From Oleispira antarctica RB-8 (GTDB lineage Bacteria; Pseudomonadota; Gammaproteobacteria; Pseudomonadales; Oceanobacteraceae), in NCBI GenBank assembly GCA_000967895.1, contig FO203512.1, positions 372,001 to 436,000 of the forward strand: 64,000 nt of DNA. The letters are read 5' to 3'. The number at the start of each line of letters is the position of its first letter. Within the stretch, counting starts at the first letter, position 1. The position numbers and the translations under genes are program-made. This document shows positions 17,238 to 27,336 of this stretch, in pieces. The notes beneath the pieces are model-generated. The model was not told where the DNA came from. It made no database searches and worked only from the letters and a program-made list of their open reading frames with translations.

Positions 17238-17837
17238 TTAGCGTTGGGCGGTTTGAACTTCTCCTGCCATATTGGCGATAATATCATCCAGGCTTTTGCT
17301 CTGTAATTCTTGGCTGAGTTGCTGGCGGTAAGTTCTTACCATGCCTAAGCCTGCAATAACTGCGTCGTATATTTTCCAGTCTTGCTGCTTATTTACGTAT
17401 AGTTTGAAATCGATGGGAATGCGCTGGCCATTAGGCTGAATCATGTGGCCCTTTACTATGGACTTGCTACCTGACTTATTGAATCGAGCGGCTTCAAATT
17501 CAAACTTTTGACCGTCAAAAGCTTTAAATGCACCGGTATAGGTGCGAACTTGTAAATCGCGGAAGGTTTCTATAAAAGCAATTCGCTGTTCTTTAGTTGC
17601 TTTTCTCCAGTGTTTACCGAGCGCTAACTTAGCAATACGCTGTTGATCAATAGCCGGTAATATGTAGCTTTCAACTAAGCGTTGTACTTCGTTTGAATTA
17701 CGTTCTTCTGCCGGTATCTTTTTAAGTTCTGAAATAACAGCGCTAGTCGCTTGTTCAACTGTTTGCGTTGGATCGGCGCTATGAGCGAAGTGCATAAAGC
17801 TCAAAAACGATATCAATAAGGTTGCTATAAATTTCAT
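17238..17837 (-). CDS. mlaC: MlaC/Ttg2D-family phospholipid-binding protein
   Basis: MlaC is a periplasmic carrier that moves phospholipids between the outer membrane and the MlaFEDB complex. The 199-residue protein has a signal peptide (about 1-20, ending AHSA). The family core contains SYILPAIDQQRIAKLALGKHWR and DAVIAGLGMVRTYRQQL near the C-terminus. No other mla genes are in the window, so it is an isolated copy here. The symbol follows family similarity, so a stand-alone Ttg2D-type role is also possible. Confidence 0.85.
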   Translation of the reverse strand: MKFIATLLISFLSFMHFAHSADPTQTVEQATSAVISELKKIPAEERNSNEVQRLVESYILPAIDQQRIAKLALGKHWRKATKEQRIAFIETFRDLQVRTYTGAFKAFDGQKFEFEAARFNKSGSKSIVKGHMIQPNGQRIPIDFKLYVNKQQDWKIYDAVIAGLGMVRTYRQQLSQELQSKSLDDIIANMAGEVQTAQR

Positions 17838-17949
17838 GCTCTTCCCCTCTTTATTAAATTAAGTTTAGCAGTCGATGCTGCTGATTGTCGAAAATTCTAA
17901 GATAGAGTATGTCTTAATACTCTGACAAAGTTTAGAGGGGAAAAGAGAA

Positions 17950-17977
17950 ATGATTATTCCATAAGTGGAACAATCAT
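17950..17977 (-). terminator. Terminator hairpin after the PanZ-like gene
   Basis: ATGATTGTTCCA and TGGAATAATCAT pair on the minus strand (one mismatch) with loop CTTA, followed by the pyrimidine-rich TTCTCTTTTC. It begins seven bases after the stop codon at 17984. Confidence 0.55.
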
Positions 17978-17983
17978 GCGTAA

Positions 17984-18400
17984 TTAAGAGTAATTGCGTA
18001 TGAAATCATTGTCTTTTGGTATGAAATTTCGACTTTTTAGAGCGTTGGCCAGTTCTGCGGGGACGTCTTTGGCGATGAGTGAAAACCTATTTTCATCAGC
18101 CCAGGTGCTCATGTGGTGTAACATTTGATGAGCGACACCGCGGTTGATGGTGACTTTCCGGACGCAGAAGTGGCGCAAGATAATATTATTACCGTCTTTT
18201 TCAGCTTGTAGTGCCCCTAACAAACGCGAGTTAAAGCGTCCTGCGATAAGCCAAGTACCTTTATCGAGTAATTGCTGCAATGAAGCTTTAATGTCGCTGG
18301 CATTGGAAAGCCATTCTTGAGGGGCGTCGGTGTAGATTTTACCAAGATCAATCCAGTCTTGTTCAGTAGGCTGGCTAATGTGTTCAAGATGTACTGGCAT
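17984..18400 (-). CDS. panM: PanZ/PanM-type GNAT protein
   Basis: PanZ/PanM binds acetyl-CoA and promotes maturation of aspartate decarboxylase PanD. The 138-residue protein is of GNAT type. It has the N-terminal QDWIDLGKIY segment, a middle strand GRFNSRLLGALQ, and the acetyl-CoA loop region with VRKVTINRGVAHQML. The C-terminus is LKSRNFIPK. The layout matches PanZ-like proteins better than general acetyltransferases. It is divergent from hisB. The assignment is moderate because the family is short and variable. Confidence 0.7.
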   Translation of the reverse strand: MPVHLEHISQPTEQDWIDLGKIYTDAPQEWLSNASDIKASLQQLLDKGTWLIAGRFNSRLLGALQAEKDGNNIILRHFCVRKVTINRGVAHQMLHHMSTWADENRFSLIAKDVPAELANALKSRNFIPKDNDFIRNYS

Positions 18401-18483
18401 AGGAGTCTCTATTCTGTGCTATTGCTGTGCTTTGCTTTATAATGACTTTTTTCCCATTTGGCGAGATCTTTTTGGAGTCTTCC

Positions 18484-19083
18484 ATGGCAGATGCCAGCCG
18501 CAAGGCGATTGTAGAGCGTAATACCTCAGAAACAAAAATTAAAGTCAGCATCAATCTAGATGGTACAGGCGAAGCGAAATTTGATACCGGAGTGCCTTTT
18601 CTTGAGCATATGATGGATCAAATTGCTCGTCACGGTCTGATTGATTTAGACATTTATTGTGACGGCGATACTCATATTGATGATCACCATACTGTTGAAG
18701 ATATCGGCATCACGTTAGGCCAAGCTTTTGCTAAAGCGGTTGGTGATAAACGTGGCATCGTGCGTTATGGCCATTCTTATGTGCCATTAGATGAAGCATT
18801 ATCGCGTGTTGTTATCGATTTTTCGGGTCGTCCAAGCTTAGATTTTAAGTGCGATTTCACGCGTGGCAATATCGGCCGTTTTGATACTCAGCTGTTTTGG
18901 GAATTCTTCCACGGCTTTGTGAATCACGCGGGCGTGAGTATGCACATTGATAATCTGAAAGGGTTTAATGCGCATCACCAAGCCGAGACTATTTTTAAAG
19001 CATTCGGTCGTGCTCTACGCATGGCGCTAGAGTTTGATCCTCGTATGGCAGGTAAGATGCCTTCGACTAAGGGTGTGCTTTAG
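18484..19083 (+). CDS. hisB: Imidazoleglycerol-phosphate dehydratase
   Basis: HisB catalyses the sixth step of histidine biosynthesis. The 199-residue monofunctional form starts at ATG 18484 ([19 protein letters not shown]), seven bases after ribosome-binding site GGAG. A longer upstream frame is not needed. It has the family metal-binding motifs [23 protein letters not shown] and [15 protein letters not shown]. The gene precedes hisH with a three-base gap, forming hisB-hisH-hisF. Confidence 0.97.
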   Translation: MADASRKAIVERNTSETKIKVSINLDGTGEAKFDTGVPFLEHMMDQIARHGLIDLDIYCDGDTHIDDHHTVEDIGITLGQAFAKAVGDKRGIVRYGHSYVPLDEALSRVVIDFSGRPSLDFKCDFTRGNIGRFDTQLFWEFFHGFVNHAGVSMHIDNLKGFNAHHQAETIFKAFGRALRMALEFDPRMAGKMPSTKGVL

Positions 19084-19086
19084 GTC

Positions 19087-19758
19087 ATGAGCAAAGTAAT
19101 CAGTAAAACCTGTGCGGTAATCGATTATGGTATGGGTAATTTGCACAGCGCTCATGGCGCTTTGCAAAAGGTAGCTCCTGATTGTCATATTTTGGTGACG
19201 TCTGATCCTGCTAAAATTCTGGCGGCTGATCATGTGGTTTTGCCTGGTGTCGGCGCTATTCGTGATTGCATGGGCGAAATTCGCGCTCAAGAGATCGATC
19301 AAGTCGTGGCTGAAGTGGCTAAGAGCAAACCATTGCTAGGTATTTGTGTTGGCTTGCAGGCGATGATGACCCGCTCTGAAGAGAATGGCGGTATTGATTG
19401 CATGAATATATTCTCTGGCCAAGTGCAGTATTTTGGTGACAACTTATTAGGTGACGAGCAACTCGATGGCACTCATGGTCGTTTAAAAGTGCCACACATG
19501 GGTTGGAACCAGGTTGAGCAGGTTGCTCATCCGCTATGGCAAAATATTAAAGATCAAAGCCGTTTTTATTTTGTGCATTCTTATTTTGTCACGGCTGATG
19601 ATCAGACTCAGGTTAAAGGTCTTGGTCATTATGGTAAGCCGTTTGCGGCGGCGATGGGTCAAGACAATATCTTTGCGGTTCAATTTCACCCAGAGAAGAG
19701 TCACAAGAACGGCCTGCAATTATTGCAGAACTTTTTAAGCTGGGATGGTCAGGCTTAA
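19087..19758 (+). CDS. hisH: Imidazole glycerol phosphate synthase, glutaminase subunit
   Basis: HisH supplies ammonia from glutamine to HisF. The 223-residue class-I glutaminase has the oxyanion and nucleophile motif [10 protein letters not shown] with the catalytic Cys. The His-Glu pair is in [10 protein letters not shown], and the start is [16 protein letters not shown]. It lies three bases after hisB and 29 before hisF. Confidence 0.98.
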   Translation: MSKVISKTCAVIDYGMGNLHSAHGALQKVAPDCHILVTSDPAKILAADHVVLPGVGAIRDCMGEIRAQEIDQVVAEVAKSKPLLGICVGLQAMMTRSEENGGIDCMNIFSGQVQYFGDNLLGDEQLDGTHGRLKVPHMGWNQVEQVAHPLWQNIKDQSRFYFVHSYFVTADDQTQVKGLGHYGKPFAAAMGQDNIFAVQFHPEKSHKNGLQLLQNFLSWDGQA

Positions 19759-19787
19759 TAAGCCCTCCAGATAATTGGACAATCATT

Positions 19788-20576
19788 ATGGCATTAGCAA
19801 AGCGTATTATTCCTTGTCTCGATGTAGATCAAGGGCGAGTAGTAAAAGGCGTTAACTTTGTCGGTATTCGTGATGCTGGCGACCCGGTTGAGGTGGCTAA
19901 GCGTTATGATGAGCAAGGTGCCGATGAGATCACCTTTCTTGATATTACGGCGACACATGAAGCTCGTGGCACGACGGTAAAAATGGTGGAAGCGATTGCT
20001 GAGCACGTTTTTATTCCGCTAACGGTTGGCGGCGGCATTCGCGAAATTGAAGACATTCGCCGTATGTTAAATGCGGGTGCAGATAAAGTATCGATTAACT
20101 CGGCTGCGGTAACGAACCCTGACTTTGTGCGTGAAGCTTCAGAGAAATTTGGTGCGCAGTGCATTGTGGTTGCCATTGATGCAAAGCGCGTTGCCGGTTC
20201 AGGCGAACTGGGCGATGTGGATAATAAGTGGGAAATTTTTACCCACGGTGGTCGTAAACCTACCGGTATTGATGCAGTTGAGTGGGCGATTAAGATGGCT
20301 GATTATGGCGCGGGTGAAATACTGTTAACCAGTATGGATCGTGACGGCGTTAAAACCGGTTTTGATTTGGGTGTTACGCGCGCGATTAGTGATGCGGTGA
20401 ATATTCCGGTTATTGCTTCTGGCGGTGTTGGTAATCTTGAGCATTTGGCTGAAGGCGTGTTACTAGGTCATGCGGATGCGGTATTAGCGGCGAGTATTTT
20501 TCACTTTGGTGAATATACCGTGCAAGAAGCTAAGCAATATATGAGCGACGCAGGAATTGAGATGCGTTTGGATTAG
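19788..20576 (+). CDS. hisF: Imidazole glycerol phosphate synthase, cyclase subunit
   Basis: HisF joins the HisH ammonia with PRFAR to give imidazole glycerol phosphate and AICAR. The 262-residue TIM barrel starts [21 protein letters not shown]. It contains both phosphate-binding regions (VGGGIR and [11 protein letters not shown]) and the catalytic Asp segment VAIDAKRV. HisA, usually encoded between hisH and hisF, is not found here. Confidence 0.98.
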   Translation: MALAKRIIPCLDVDQGRVVKGVNFVGIRDAGDPVEVAKRYDEQGADEITFLDITATHEARGTTVKMVEAIAEHVFIPLTVGGGIREIEDIRRMLNAGADKVSINSAAVTNPDFVREASEKFGAQCIVVAIDAKRVAGSGELGDVDNKWEIFTHGGRKPTGIDAVEWAIKMADYGAGEILLTSMDRDGVKTGFDLGVTRAISDAVNIPVIASGGVGNLEHLAEGVLLGHADAVLAASIFHFGEYTVQEAKQYMSDAGIEMRLD

Positions 20577-20620
20577 TTGTGATTTTAAACGCGTAAGTAA
20601 CGCGGCTAAATGAAGTCAAT

Positions 20621-20657
20621 AAGCCCTGTTTTTCAGTAATGAAATCAGGGCTTTTTT
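20621..20657 (+). terminator. Rho-independent terminator after hisF
   Basis: AAGCCCTG pairs with CAGGGCTT and is followed by TTTTT. It ends the hisB-hisH-hisF transcript before the convergent flagellin gene. Confidence 0.9.
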
Positions 20658-20697
20658 ATTGCCAGGGGTTTAAGTTTTTTTGTGTAAGCCTTTTGAG

Positions 20698-21510
20698 TTA
20701 AGACAAGAGTCTTAACGTATCTTCCGCGCTGGCATTAGCTTGGCTTTGTACCGCCAGTTGCGCTTGTTGTTTTACGCGCTCTATCACCATTTGACTGACC
20801 AGGTCTGCGATGTCGGCATCTTCTACACGGCTTCTGGCTGATTGTGTTTGTATTTCTTCGTTTGAAAGCTGTTCAATACTGCTATCAATGCGATTACTTG
20901 AGGCACCCAGCTCTGAACGTCGTTCAGTCACTTGTTGTTGAATAGAGTCTAATGTCTCTAAGTTATTTTCCGAATCGTCGCTGGTAAAGTCGAGCTGATC
21001 TAGTCCTTGTTGAATGGGTGTTGCTGTTGTATTGGCCGCGATACTGACGACGTCTCCTGCTTTATCGCCCAGCTGGAAATTCAAATCTTGAGCATCGTTA
21101 CTTCTTTGAAATAGGTCTTTGCCATTGAACGAGCTTTGTTCCATCACTTGTTTAATTTGATGGCTAATTTGGCTGGCTTCTTTATTGAGGGCCGCGCGGT
21201 CTGAGTCGTTCAGTATACCATTGCCTTGCTGAACGGCTAGTTCTTGCAGACGTAGAATGCCATTAGAAATTTGTTCGAGGGCGCCGTCTTCGGTTTGAAT
21301 TAATGATTTGGCATCGAGGCCGTTACGCTGAGCTTGCTGAGTGCCCGATATTTGGCTAGAGAAGCGTGTGGCGATGGTTAAACCTGCAGCATCATCAGCC
21401 GCGCTATTAATACGCTTACCACTGCTGATCTGGCTAAAGGTTTTGTTCAGTTCGCTATTATTCGTAACGCTGGCGTTAGAAAAGCTGCTGCTGGTATTAA
21501 TGGAAGTCAT
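20698..21510 (-). CDS. Short orphan flagellin
   Basis: Flagellin subunits form the filament or a minor filament form. The 270-residue protein is mostly the conserved D0/D1 regions: an N-terminal LNKTFSQISSGKRINSAADD block and a C-terminal LVSQMVIERVKQQAQLAVQS block. A middle of about 40 residues replaces the usual variable D2/D3 part. It stands alone, with no flagellar genes nearby. A sigma-28-like promoter and a clear ribosome-binding site (GAAAGGAAG) precede it, so it is likely expressed. Short flagellins like this are minor or alternative filament proteins in other bacteria. Its role here is inferred. Confidence 0.9.
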   Translation of the reverse strand: MTSINTSSSFSNASVTNNSELNKTFSQISSGKRINSAADDAAGLTIATRFSSQISGTQQAQRNGLDAKSLIQTEDGALEQISNGILRLQELAVQQGNGILNDSDRAALNKEASQISHQIKQVMEQSSFNGKDLFQRSNDAQDLNFQLGDKAGDVVSIAANTTATPIQQGLDQLDFTSDDSENNLETLDSIQQQVTERRSELGASSNRIDSSIEQLSNEEIQTQSARSRVEDADIADLVSQMVIERVKQQAQLAVQSQANASAEDTLRLLS

Positions 21511-21548
21511 GAGTACTCTTCCTTTCGAGTTAATACGACTCTTTCATC

Positions 21549-21574
21549 TTATCGCGTTTGTATTATTAGTTTTA
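21549..21574 (-). promoter_or_regulatory. Sigma-28 (FliA)-type promoter of the flagellin gene
   Basis: On the minus strand TAAA, a 14-bp spacer and CGCGATAA match the FliA consensus TAAA-N15-GCCGATAA at six of eight -10 positions. The transcript start would fall about 30 bases before the ATG. Confidence 0.65.
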
Positions 21575-21676
21575 TACTTTTTACTACATAGTCTTATAAG
21601 TCACAGTACATTTCTGATGACTTTTGTAATGATTTATAGATAGTCGATTTAAGGACTTATAGGTAACCGAGAGGCA

Positions 21677-22546
21677 TTAATGAGTGTTCTTAGATAGTAG
21701 ATCATGGTTGTTACTGGGTTGCTTGCTGACGGCTTGTGACGACTTTCCAGAATGCAGCAGGTAGCGGTTGGCATATAGATCAGTGTGCTGATTACTTTTC
21801 TTAAAGGCTTTCCAAGCGTTCTGTAAAAACAATTGAGACGCGGGAATGATTTCAATGTCTTGAGCGCTTAGCAGGGGGATTTTTTTTGCGAGAAACGTAT
21901 GCGATTCAGTATAAGGGTGAGCAATTAAAATGGCTCGGCCATACTTTGTTGCAATGCGTAATGCTTGTTGCCACTGCTTATTTAATGATGCAGAAGACTT
22001 ATCATTATCCAAAAAAACATGGCGCTTTAAACTTGGTAAGCCTTTTTGTTGGGCCAGTTTGTAAGCGACTGAGTTCGGTGAGGTTAGGCTATCAACAAAA
22101 TATAAATGCTCGTCTTGTAGCGTTTCCATTACCCATTTCATAGCTTGCTTATTCTGAGTTAATGCACTGCCCATATGATTATTAACCCCTTGAATATGAG
22201 GTATCGATTTAATGGATTGCTTGAGTGTTTTTTTAAACTCAGACTCTGTTAGGTCTTGAGTCAGTGCGCCAGGGCCAAGAGCCCTTTTAATGGTATTTTC
22301 CATTGGAACATGAAGTATGATTTCTTTTTGTTGCAGGAATGCCTTATTAGCCAATTTTTTTGCATAAGGTGTGTGCGGAAGGAAGGCCAGTGTGAGTGGT
22401 GCATCTATCTCAACCATGGCATTACCCAGAGGGTAATTATTACCAATATCATCGATGATGATGACCAGTTGAGCACTGTGGGCTTGAGCCAATGTGACGG
22501 CGCTCAATACCACAGTGAGTAGAAGTTGGTAGGTCTTATGAATCAT
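21677..22546 (-). CDS. Divergent polysaccharide deacetylase family protein (YibQ-like)
   Basis: From the ATG at 22546 the product has about 289 residues. It has a signal peptide ending near AQAHS, then the strand VIIIDDIGNNYP that starts the divergent polysaccharide deacetylase fold. HVPMEN and a loop NHMGS correspond to the family metal-site region. An upstream frame would add 31 residues without a signal. The start overlaps the ctpA stop by about 11 bases, so ctpA, this gene and envC form a unit, as in related bacteria. Its substrate is unknown. Confidence 0.85.
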   Translation of the reverse strand: MIHKTYQLLLTVVLSAVTLAQAHSAQLVIIIDDIGNNYPLGNAMVEIDAPLTLAFLPHTPYAKKLANKAFLQQKEIILHVPMENTIKRALGPGALTQDLTESEFKKTLKQSIKSIPHIQGVNNHMGSALTQNKQAMKWVMETLQDEHLYFVDSLTSPNSVAYKLAQQKGLPSLKRHVFLDNDKSSASLNKQWQQALRIATKYGRAILIAHPYTESHTFLAKKIPLLSAQDIEIIPASQLFLQNAWKAFKKSNQHTDLYANRYLLHSGKSSQAVSKQPSNNHDLLSKNTH

Positions 22547-23951
22547 CGGCTGGTTTAGCTTGCTCTTGTATTTCGTCTGACTGCTCAGAAAGTATGTCCA
22601 TTTTTTGGGCGACGGGTTTAGCGTGATGTTGAAAAACACTCCAACCTTTTAGCAAAGTATAGGCCTGATATAGCTGGAAGTCTTTGCTCAACAGATTGTC
22701 AGATACTTCGTGATCACCTTCGTTAGAGCCTGCTGGTTTTTCTTCGCCATTGCCGTTAGATAAGTGGCCGGATAAATCACTTTCTTTGTAGTAGCTTTGC
22801 TCATAGGTAGTGACTTCACTTTGCTCTACAAAGACATCGGGCTTAATTCCTTGGGCTTGAATTGAACGCCCATTTGGAGTGAAGTAACGAGCTGTTGTTA
22901 GTTTGATCGCCTTATTATCGGCAATGGGTAATACACTTTGGACTGAGCCCTTACCAAACGATTGTGTGCCAACGACGACCGCGCGTTTATGATCTTGCAA
23001 TGCGCCGGCAACAATTTCTGAAGCTGAGGCTGAGCCGCCATTAATTAAAACGATTAATGGAATGTCTTCGGCGATAGTATTTTCTGTTGCTGAGTAGCGA
23101 AAATCAGACTCGCTAATACGACCTTCAGTATAAACGATTAATCCTGAATTTAAGAAAGCGTCCGATACTTCAACCGCTGCGTCTAAAACACCACCTGGAT
23201 TATTGCGCAAATCTAGTACTAAGCCATTGAGCTGTTCTTTATTATCTTGGGCTTTTTTCTGTAATTTCGTGATCGCTTCAATAAGCTCAGGGCCGCTTTG
23301 ATCTTGAAATTGAGTAATGCGCAAGTAACCAATGCCATCACCTAAGCTTTCTCCGCGTACACTGGCTACTTTGATTTCAGCACGGGTTAATATAAATTCC
23401 AGTAATTCTTGCTCACCTTCGCGGCGAATGCTCAACGCGATGTCTGTGCCCGGTTCACCACGCATTTTATCAATGGCATTGTTGAGTGACATTTCGCGTA
23501 CAGGTTCACCGTCTAGCGATACAATGAAGTCGCCAGACTTAATGCCCGCTTTTTCTGCGGGGGTATCATCGATAGGTGAGACGACTTTGATTAAGCCTTC
23601 TTCTATGCCGACTTCAATACCCAAGCCGCCGAATTTGCCTGTGGTATGTTCTTGTAGTTCGCTAAAGTCTTCTGGCAGTAAGTAATCAGAATGTGGATCG
23701 AGGTTGCTTAGCATGCCATCAATGGCGTACTGCAATAACGTTTTATCGTCGACGGGTTCAACATAAGCCGTGCGAATACGATCGAAAATTTCAGTGAAAT
23801 TTCGCAGTTCTTGTAACGGCAGCTGGCGTTGTTGTATGTCAGAGTTGTCGGCATTTTCATGCTCTTCAGTCGCGAGTGCCTTGGCCGTTAAAAACTGACT
23901 GCCGATAAGCAAAGTACTGAAAGCGATGTATTTGAACATTCTAATTCCCAT
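22536..23951 (-). CDS. ctpA: Carboxy-terminal processing protease (S41)
   Basis: This periplasmic serine protease trims protein C-termini. It has a signal peptide and a PDZ domain (about 90-180, DDTPAEKAGIKSGDFIVSLDGE). The S41 catalytic domain carries Ser in GGSASASEIVAG and Lys in SFGKGSVQ. ATG 23951 or ATG 23939 (MFKYIAF) could start it. The latter sits just after a GGGA. It belongs to the envC-ctpA group that controls murein hydrolases. The C-terminal 60 residues are charged and low in complexity. Confidence 0.93.
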   Translation of the reverse strand: MGIRMFKYIAFSTLLIGSQFLTAKALATEEHENADNSDIQQRQLPLQELRNFTEIFDRIRTAYVEPVDDKTLLQYAIDGMLSNLDPHSDYLLPEDFSELQEHTTGKFGGLGIEVGIEEGLIKVVSPIDDTPAEKAGIKSGDFIVSLDGEPVREMSLNNAIDKMRGEPGTDIALSIRREGEQELLEFILTRAEIKVASVRGESLGDGIGYLRITQFQDQSGPELIEAITKLQKKAQDNKEQLNGLVLDLRNNPGGVLDAAVEVSDAFLNSGLIVYTEGRISESDFRYSATENTIAEDIPLIVLINGGSASASEIVAGALQDHKRAVVVGTQSFGKGSVQSVLPIADNKAIKLTTARYFTPNGRSIQAQGIKPDVFVEQSEVTTYEQSYYKESDLSGHLSNGNGEEKPAGSNEGDHEVSDNLLSKDFQLYQAYTLLKGWSVFQHHAKPVAQKMDILSEQSDEIQEQAKPADDS

Positions 23952-23986
23952 GTGTATTTTTTACCCTTCTCTGTCGTTGTTATGCT

Positions 23987-25114
23987 CTATCGCTTAAGCC
24001 AAGCGGCGGGATCTTGTGGTTTGCCTTTGTGTCTGATTTCAAAATACAGGCGAGGTTCCTTAAAACCACCAGAGCTGCCTAAAGTAGCAATATTCTCGCC
24101 TTGATACACCCAATCCCCTACGGATTTTAATAAACTTTGATTACGTGCGTATAAACTTAAATAACCGTCACCGTGATCAATGATTAATAATAACCCAAAA
24201 CCTCGTAGCCAGTCGCTAAAGACAATGCGACCGTGATGGATTGCTGTAATGGCTGAGCCTTCGTAGCCCTTCATTAACCAACCTTGCCATTTATTTCGGG
24301 CTTGAGAATTGCTATTACCAAAGGCTTTGACGATGCTGCCTTTGGTAGGTCTTGGTAATTTACCTTTTAAGGAACGAATGGGGCGTGCATCTTGTTTACG
24401 GACGCTGTTATCGAGTAAGGTCGCGACTTCATTAATCAGCTTCTGTAAACGTTTTTGATCTTTTTGTTTTTGACTAAGGTCGTTTGATTTTTCTTTGCGA
24501 CGCGCTTCTAAACTAACCAGCAGTTTTTTATGTTGTTTTTTCTCGTTGCTTAACTGTTTGTTCTTTTTTAATAAACTTTTTTCGGTTTTTATCAATTTAT
24601 TTTGCTGGGTCAATATTTCGTTTTCGATATTGTTTAAGCGTTTTAAATTGACGATTAAGGTTTGAATGCTGTCCATGCGCGCTTTGTTGAAATACTCGTA
24701 GTATTTCAACATGCGGCTGATTTGTTGCGGATCGTCTTGGTTTAATAAGACTTTAATAGAGCCTTGATTGCCGATCTTTTGTGCACTCGTTAATTGTTTA
24801 GCCAGTTGCTGTTTTTGCTCAGATTTAAGGACGCGGAGTTGGCTTTGCTCCGCTTTCAGCTTTTTTAGGCGCGATCTCTCTTGGTTTAAGAGTGTGCGAG
24901 TTTCATCGATCTTTTTAGCGATGCCACCAATCTTTTCATCGGATTGGCGTAAGGCTTCGCTGAGCTTATCATGTTCAGATTCTGTTTCTTTTAACCACGT
25001 TTGTAGCTTTTTAATTTCTTGCTGCAGTTTGGCAAGGTCAGCCTGTTCGTCAGCCATACTCACTTGCGTGAGCTGGCTGATCAATAGGCAAAACAGAAAG
25101 ATAATCCGTATCAT
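23987..25114 (-). CDS. envC: Murein hydrolase activator EnvC
   Basis: EnvC activates amidases at the division site. The 375-residue protein has a signal peptide and long coiled coils (about 25-240). The C-terminal degenerate LytM domain includes ITAIHHGRIVFSDWLRGFG and LYFEIRHKGKPQDP. The usual M23 catalytic zinc ligands are incomplete (YARN where active enzymes have YGH), as in EnvC proteins that act as non-enzymatic activators. It lies directly after gpmI and before ctpA. Confidence 0.94.
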   Translation of the reverse strand: MIRIIFLFCLLISQLTQVSMADEQADLAKLQQEIKKLQTWLKETESEHDKLSEALRQSDEKIGGIAKKIDETRTLLNQERSRLKKLKAEQSQLRVLKSEQKQQLAKQLTSAQKIGNQGSIKVLLNQDDPQQISRMLKYYEYFNKARMDSIQTLIVNLKRLNNIENEILTQQNKLIKTEKSLLKKNKQLSNEKKQHKKLLVSLEARRKEKSNDLSQKQKDQKRLQKLINEVATLLDNSVRKQDARPIRSLKGKLPRPTKGSIVKAFGNSNSQARNKWQGWLMKGYEGSAITAIHHGRIVFSDWLRGFGLLLIIDHGDGYLSLYARNQSLLKSVGDWVYQGENIATLGSSGGFKEPRLYFEIRHKGKPQDPAAWLKR

Positions 25115-25129
25115 GATATCGACTCTATC

Positions 25130-26665
25130 TTATTTATTGATAAGGCTAGTGCCTGACATTTCTGTCGGCTGGGCTAGATTCATCATCGTTAATAATGTGG
25201 GTGAAACATCACATAAGCGACCAGGGTTAATAGTGCGGCCATCGTTATTACTGTGCACATAAACCAAGTCTACTGGACCCGTCGTATGGGACGTTAATGG
25301 GCCGCCTGTTGCAGGGTTTACCATTTGCTCGGCATTACCGTGATCGGCGGTGATTAAGCATTCGCCATTCACTTCTAAAATAGCATCAGTAATGCGCTTT
25401 AAACATACATCAATACACTCAGCGGCTTTTACGGCAGCAGAATAAACACCAGTATGACCTACCATATCACCGTTGGCGTAGTTACAAACGATCAAGTCGT
25501 GCTTACCACTCTTAATCGCTGCGACTAGCTTATCGGTTAGCTCCGGCGCGTTCATCTCCGGTTGAAGGTCGTACGTTGCTACATCAGGAGACGGGACAAG
25601 AATGCGTTCCTCCCCTGGGTATAGATCTTCACGGCCACCTGAAAAGAAGAAGGTAACGTGTGCGTATTTTTCAGTTTCGGCGATACGTAGCTGGGTAAGA
25701 CCTAAATCTGAAACGTATTCACCAATGCCATTAATTAATTTAGCAGGCGGATAGGCGCAGCTGGCTGGAATATCGGCGGCGTATTCCGTTAGCATCACGT
25801 AATCGGCTAATTTGGGAATCACATTGCGCTTAAAACCAGAGAAGGCAGGCTCAACAAAGGCACGGGTAAGTTCACGAGCGCGGTCTGGGCGGAAGTTCAT
25901 AAAGATAATGCTGTCACCATCTTCAACCTTGCCGCCTTCGCCAATAACGGTTGCACCAACAAACTCATCGTTTTCGCCACGAGCATAAGCGGCTTCTAAA
26001 GCAGCGATGCCAGATTCAGCTTGAAATTCAGCTTTGGCTTCTGTCATCGCAACATAAGCAGGCTCAACGCGTTCCCAGCGGTTATCACGATCCATGGCGT
26101 AATAACGCCCAGTTAGGGTGGCGATTGAACCTGTGCCTAGTTCGTCTAGCTTGGCTTGCAGTCCTTTAATCGACGATTCTGCGCTGCGTGGTGGTACGTC
26201 GCGGCCATCTAAGATGCCGTGTACATATAATTTAGTGATGCCACGTTTTACTGCCATTTCGCACGCCGCAAAGACTTGCTCTTCGTGACTGTGTACGCCG
26301 CCTGGAGATAGCAGGCCTGCAAGGTGAACGGCGCCGCCATTGGCTTTGGCTTTATCGATGGCGTTGCATAACACTTTATTATTGAAGAAAGCGCCATCGG
26401 CAACGTCTTTGTTGATGCGGGTGAAGTTTTGATAAACGATGCGGCCAGCGCCTAGATTCATGTGGCCGACTTCAGAGTTACCCATCTGGCCTTCTGGCAA
26501 ACCTACTGCATTGCCTGATGTTTGAATGAGAGCATTGGGGTAAGTTTTTAATAGCGCATCCCAATGAGGTGTATTGGCATTGGCAATGGCATTATGTTCG
26601 GATTCTTCACCGTGGCCCCAGCCATCAAGAATGATTAGTGCAGTTGGTGTGCGGGTCTGGCTCAT
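25130..26665 (-). CDS. gpmI: 2,3-bisphosphoglycerate-independent phosphoglycerate mutase
   Basis: GpmI interconverts 3- and 2-phosphoglycerate in glycolysis. The 511-residue protein has the alkaline-phosphatase superfamily metal sites ([10 protein letters not shown]). The nucleophilic Ser lies in [15 protein letters not shown], and the second metal cluster is [10 protein letters not shown]. It heads the gpmI-envC-ctpA-deacetylase cluster. Confidence 0.98.
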   Translation of the reverse strand: MSQTRTPTALIILDGWGHGEESEHNAIANANTPHWDALLKTYPNALIQTSGNAVGLPEGQMGNSEVGHMNLGAGRIVYQNFTRINKDVADGAFFNNKVLCNAIDKAKANGGAVHLAGLLSPGGVHSHEEQVFAACEMAVKRGITKLYVHGILDGRDVPPRSAESSIKGLQAKLDELGTGSIATLTGRYYAMDRDNRWERVEPAYVAMTEAKAEFQAESGIAALEAAYARGENDEFVGATVIGEGGKVEDGDSIIFMNFRPDRARELTRAFVEPAFSGFKRNVIPKLADYVMLTEYAADIPASCAYPPAKLINGIGEYVSDLGLTQLRIAETEKYAHVTFFFSGGREDLYPGEERILVPSPDVATYDLQPEMNAPELTDKLVAAIKSGKHDLIVCNYANGDMVGHTGVYSAAVKAAECIDVCLKRITDAILEVNGECLITADHGNAEQMVNPATGGPLTSHTTGPVDLVYVHSNNDGRTINPGRLCDVSPTLLTMMNLAQPTEMSGTSLINK

Positions 26666-26829
26666 AATAGCAATAACTCTAATAATTTAACGTGAGTAGA
26701 CAAAAAATATTGTGCCTATTCTAGCGAATCTGTAGCCTTGCGTCATTTTCTATTCTTTTTCGCGCTGTGGCTGGTTATACTGCGGCCTTGATCCTCTTAT
26801 CAGTCAACCAAATAGGCAGCAAATAGGTT

Positions 26830-27243
26830 ATGGAACAAGCTTTCGAATTTATCAATAATAACTGGATGTTAGTCAGCGTATGGGGCGTATTTTTAGCCGC
26901 TTTTTTATGGGACAACAATCAGCGCAGCGGTGCTAGTATTAGCACAGCGCAAGCGACGCAAATGATCAATAAGCAGGATGCGGTTGTTGTGGATATACGC
27001 GATAAGAAGGATTTTGAAGCTGGCCATTTGGCGAATGCGGTCAATATTCCCTATGCCTCGATGGCAGAACGCATGTCAGAGCTTGAATCTTCAAAAGAAC
27101 ACCCCATTGTATTAGTATGCAAGTCTGGCCAGAGTGTTGGAATGGCGGGTAAGACGTTGAAACAGAAGGGCTTCCAAGTATTCCGCTTAAGCGGTGGTAT
27201 GTTGGAATGGACGAATCAAAACCTTCCGGTTGTCACTAAATAG
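26830..27243 (+). CDS. Membrane-anchored rhodanese-like protein
   Basis: The 137-residue protein has an N-terminal membrane helix (about 10-30, MLVSVWGVFLAAFLW). A rhodanese domain follows, with the active-site Cys in VLVCKSGQSVGMAG. It resembles YibN, which normally precedes grxC and secB. grxC is missing here, but secB follows 93 bases later. Confidence 0.9.
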   Translation: MEQAFEFINNNWMLVSVWGVFLAAFLWDNNQRSGASISTAQATQMINKQDAVVVDIRDKKDFEAGHLANAVNIPYASMAERMSELESSKEHPIVLVCKSGQSVGMAGKTLKQKGFQVFRLSGGMLEWTNQNLPVVTK

Positions 27244-27336
27244 ACTCTACATAGTTGTTAAGTAGTTATTAAATACATTGAAACAGTATGGCCAAGCGGG
27301 CCGTACTGCAGAATAAATAAAAATTAAGGAATTATC

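Noticed and set aside
18427-18483. Longer N-terminus for HisB
   Set aside because: The extra residues are hydrophobic and unlike HisB; the ATG at 18484 has a ribosome-binding site and matches the family start.
21649-21855. Minus-strand frame overlapping the end of the deacetylase gene
   Set aside because: It lies within the deacetylase coding end in another frame and has no recognisable features.
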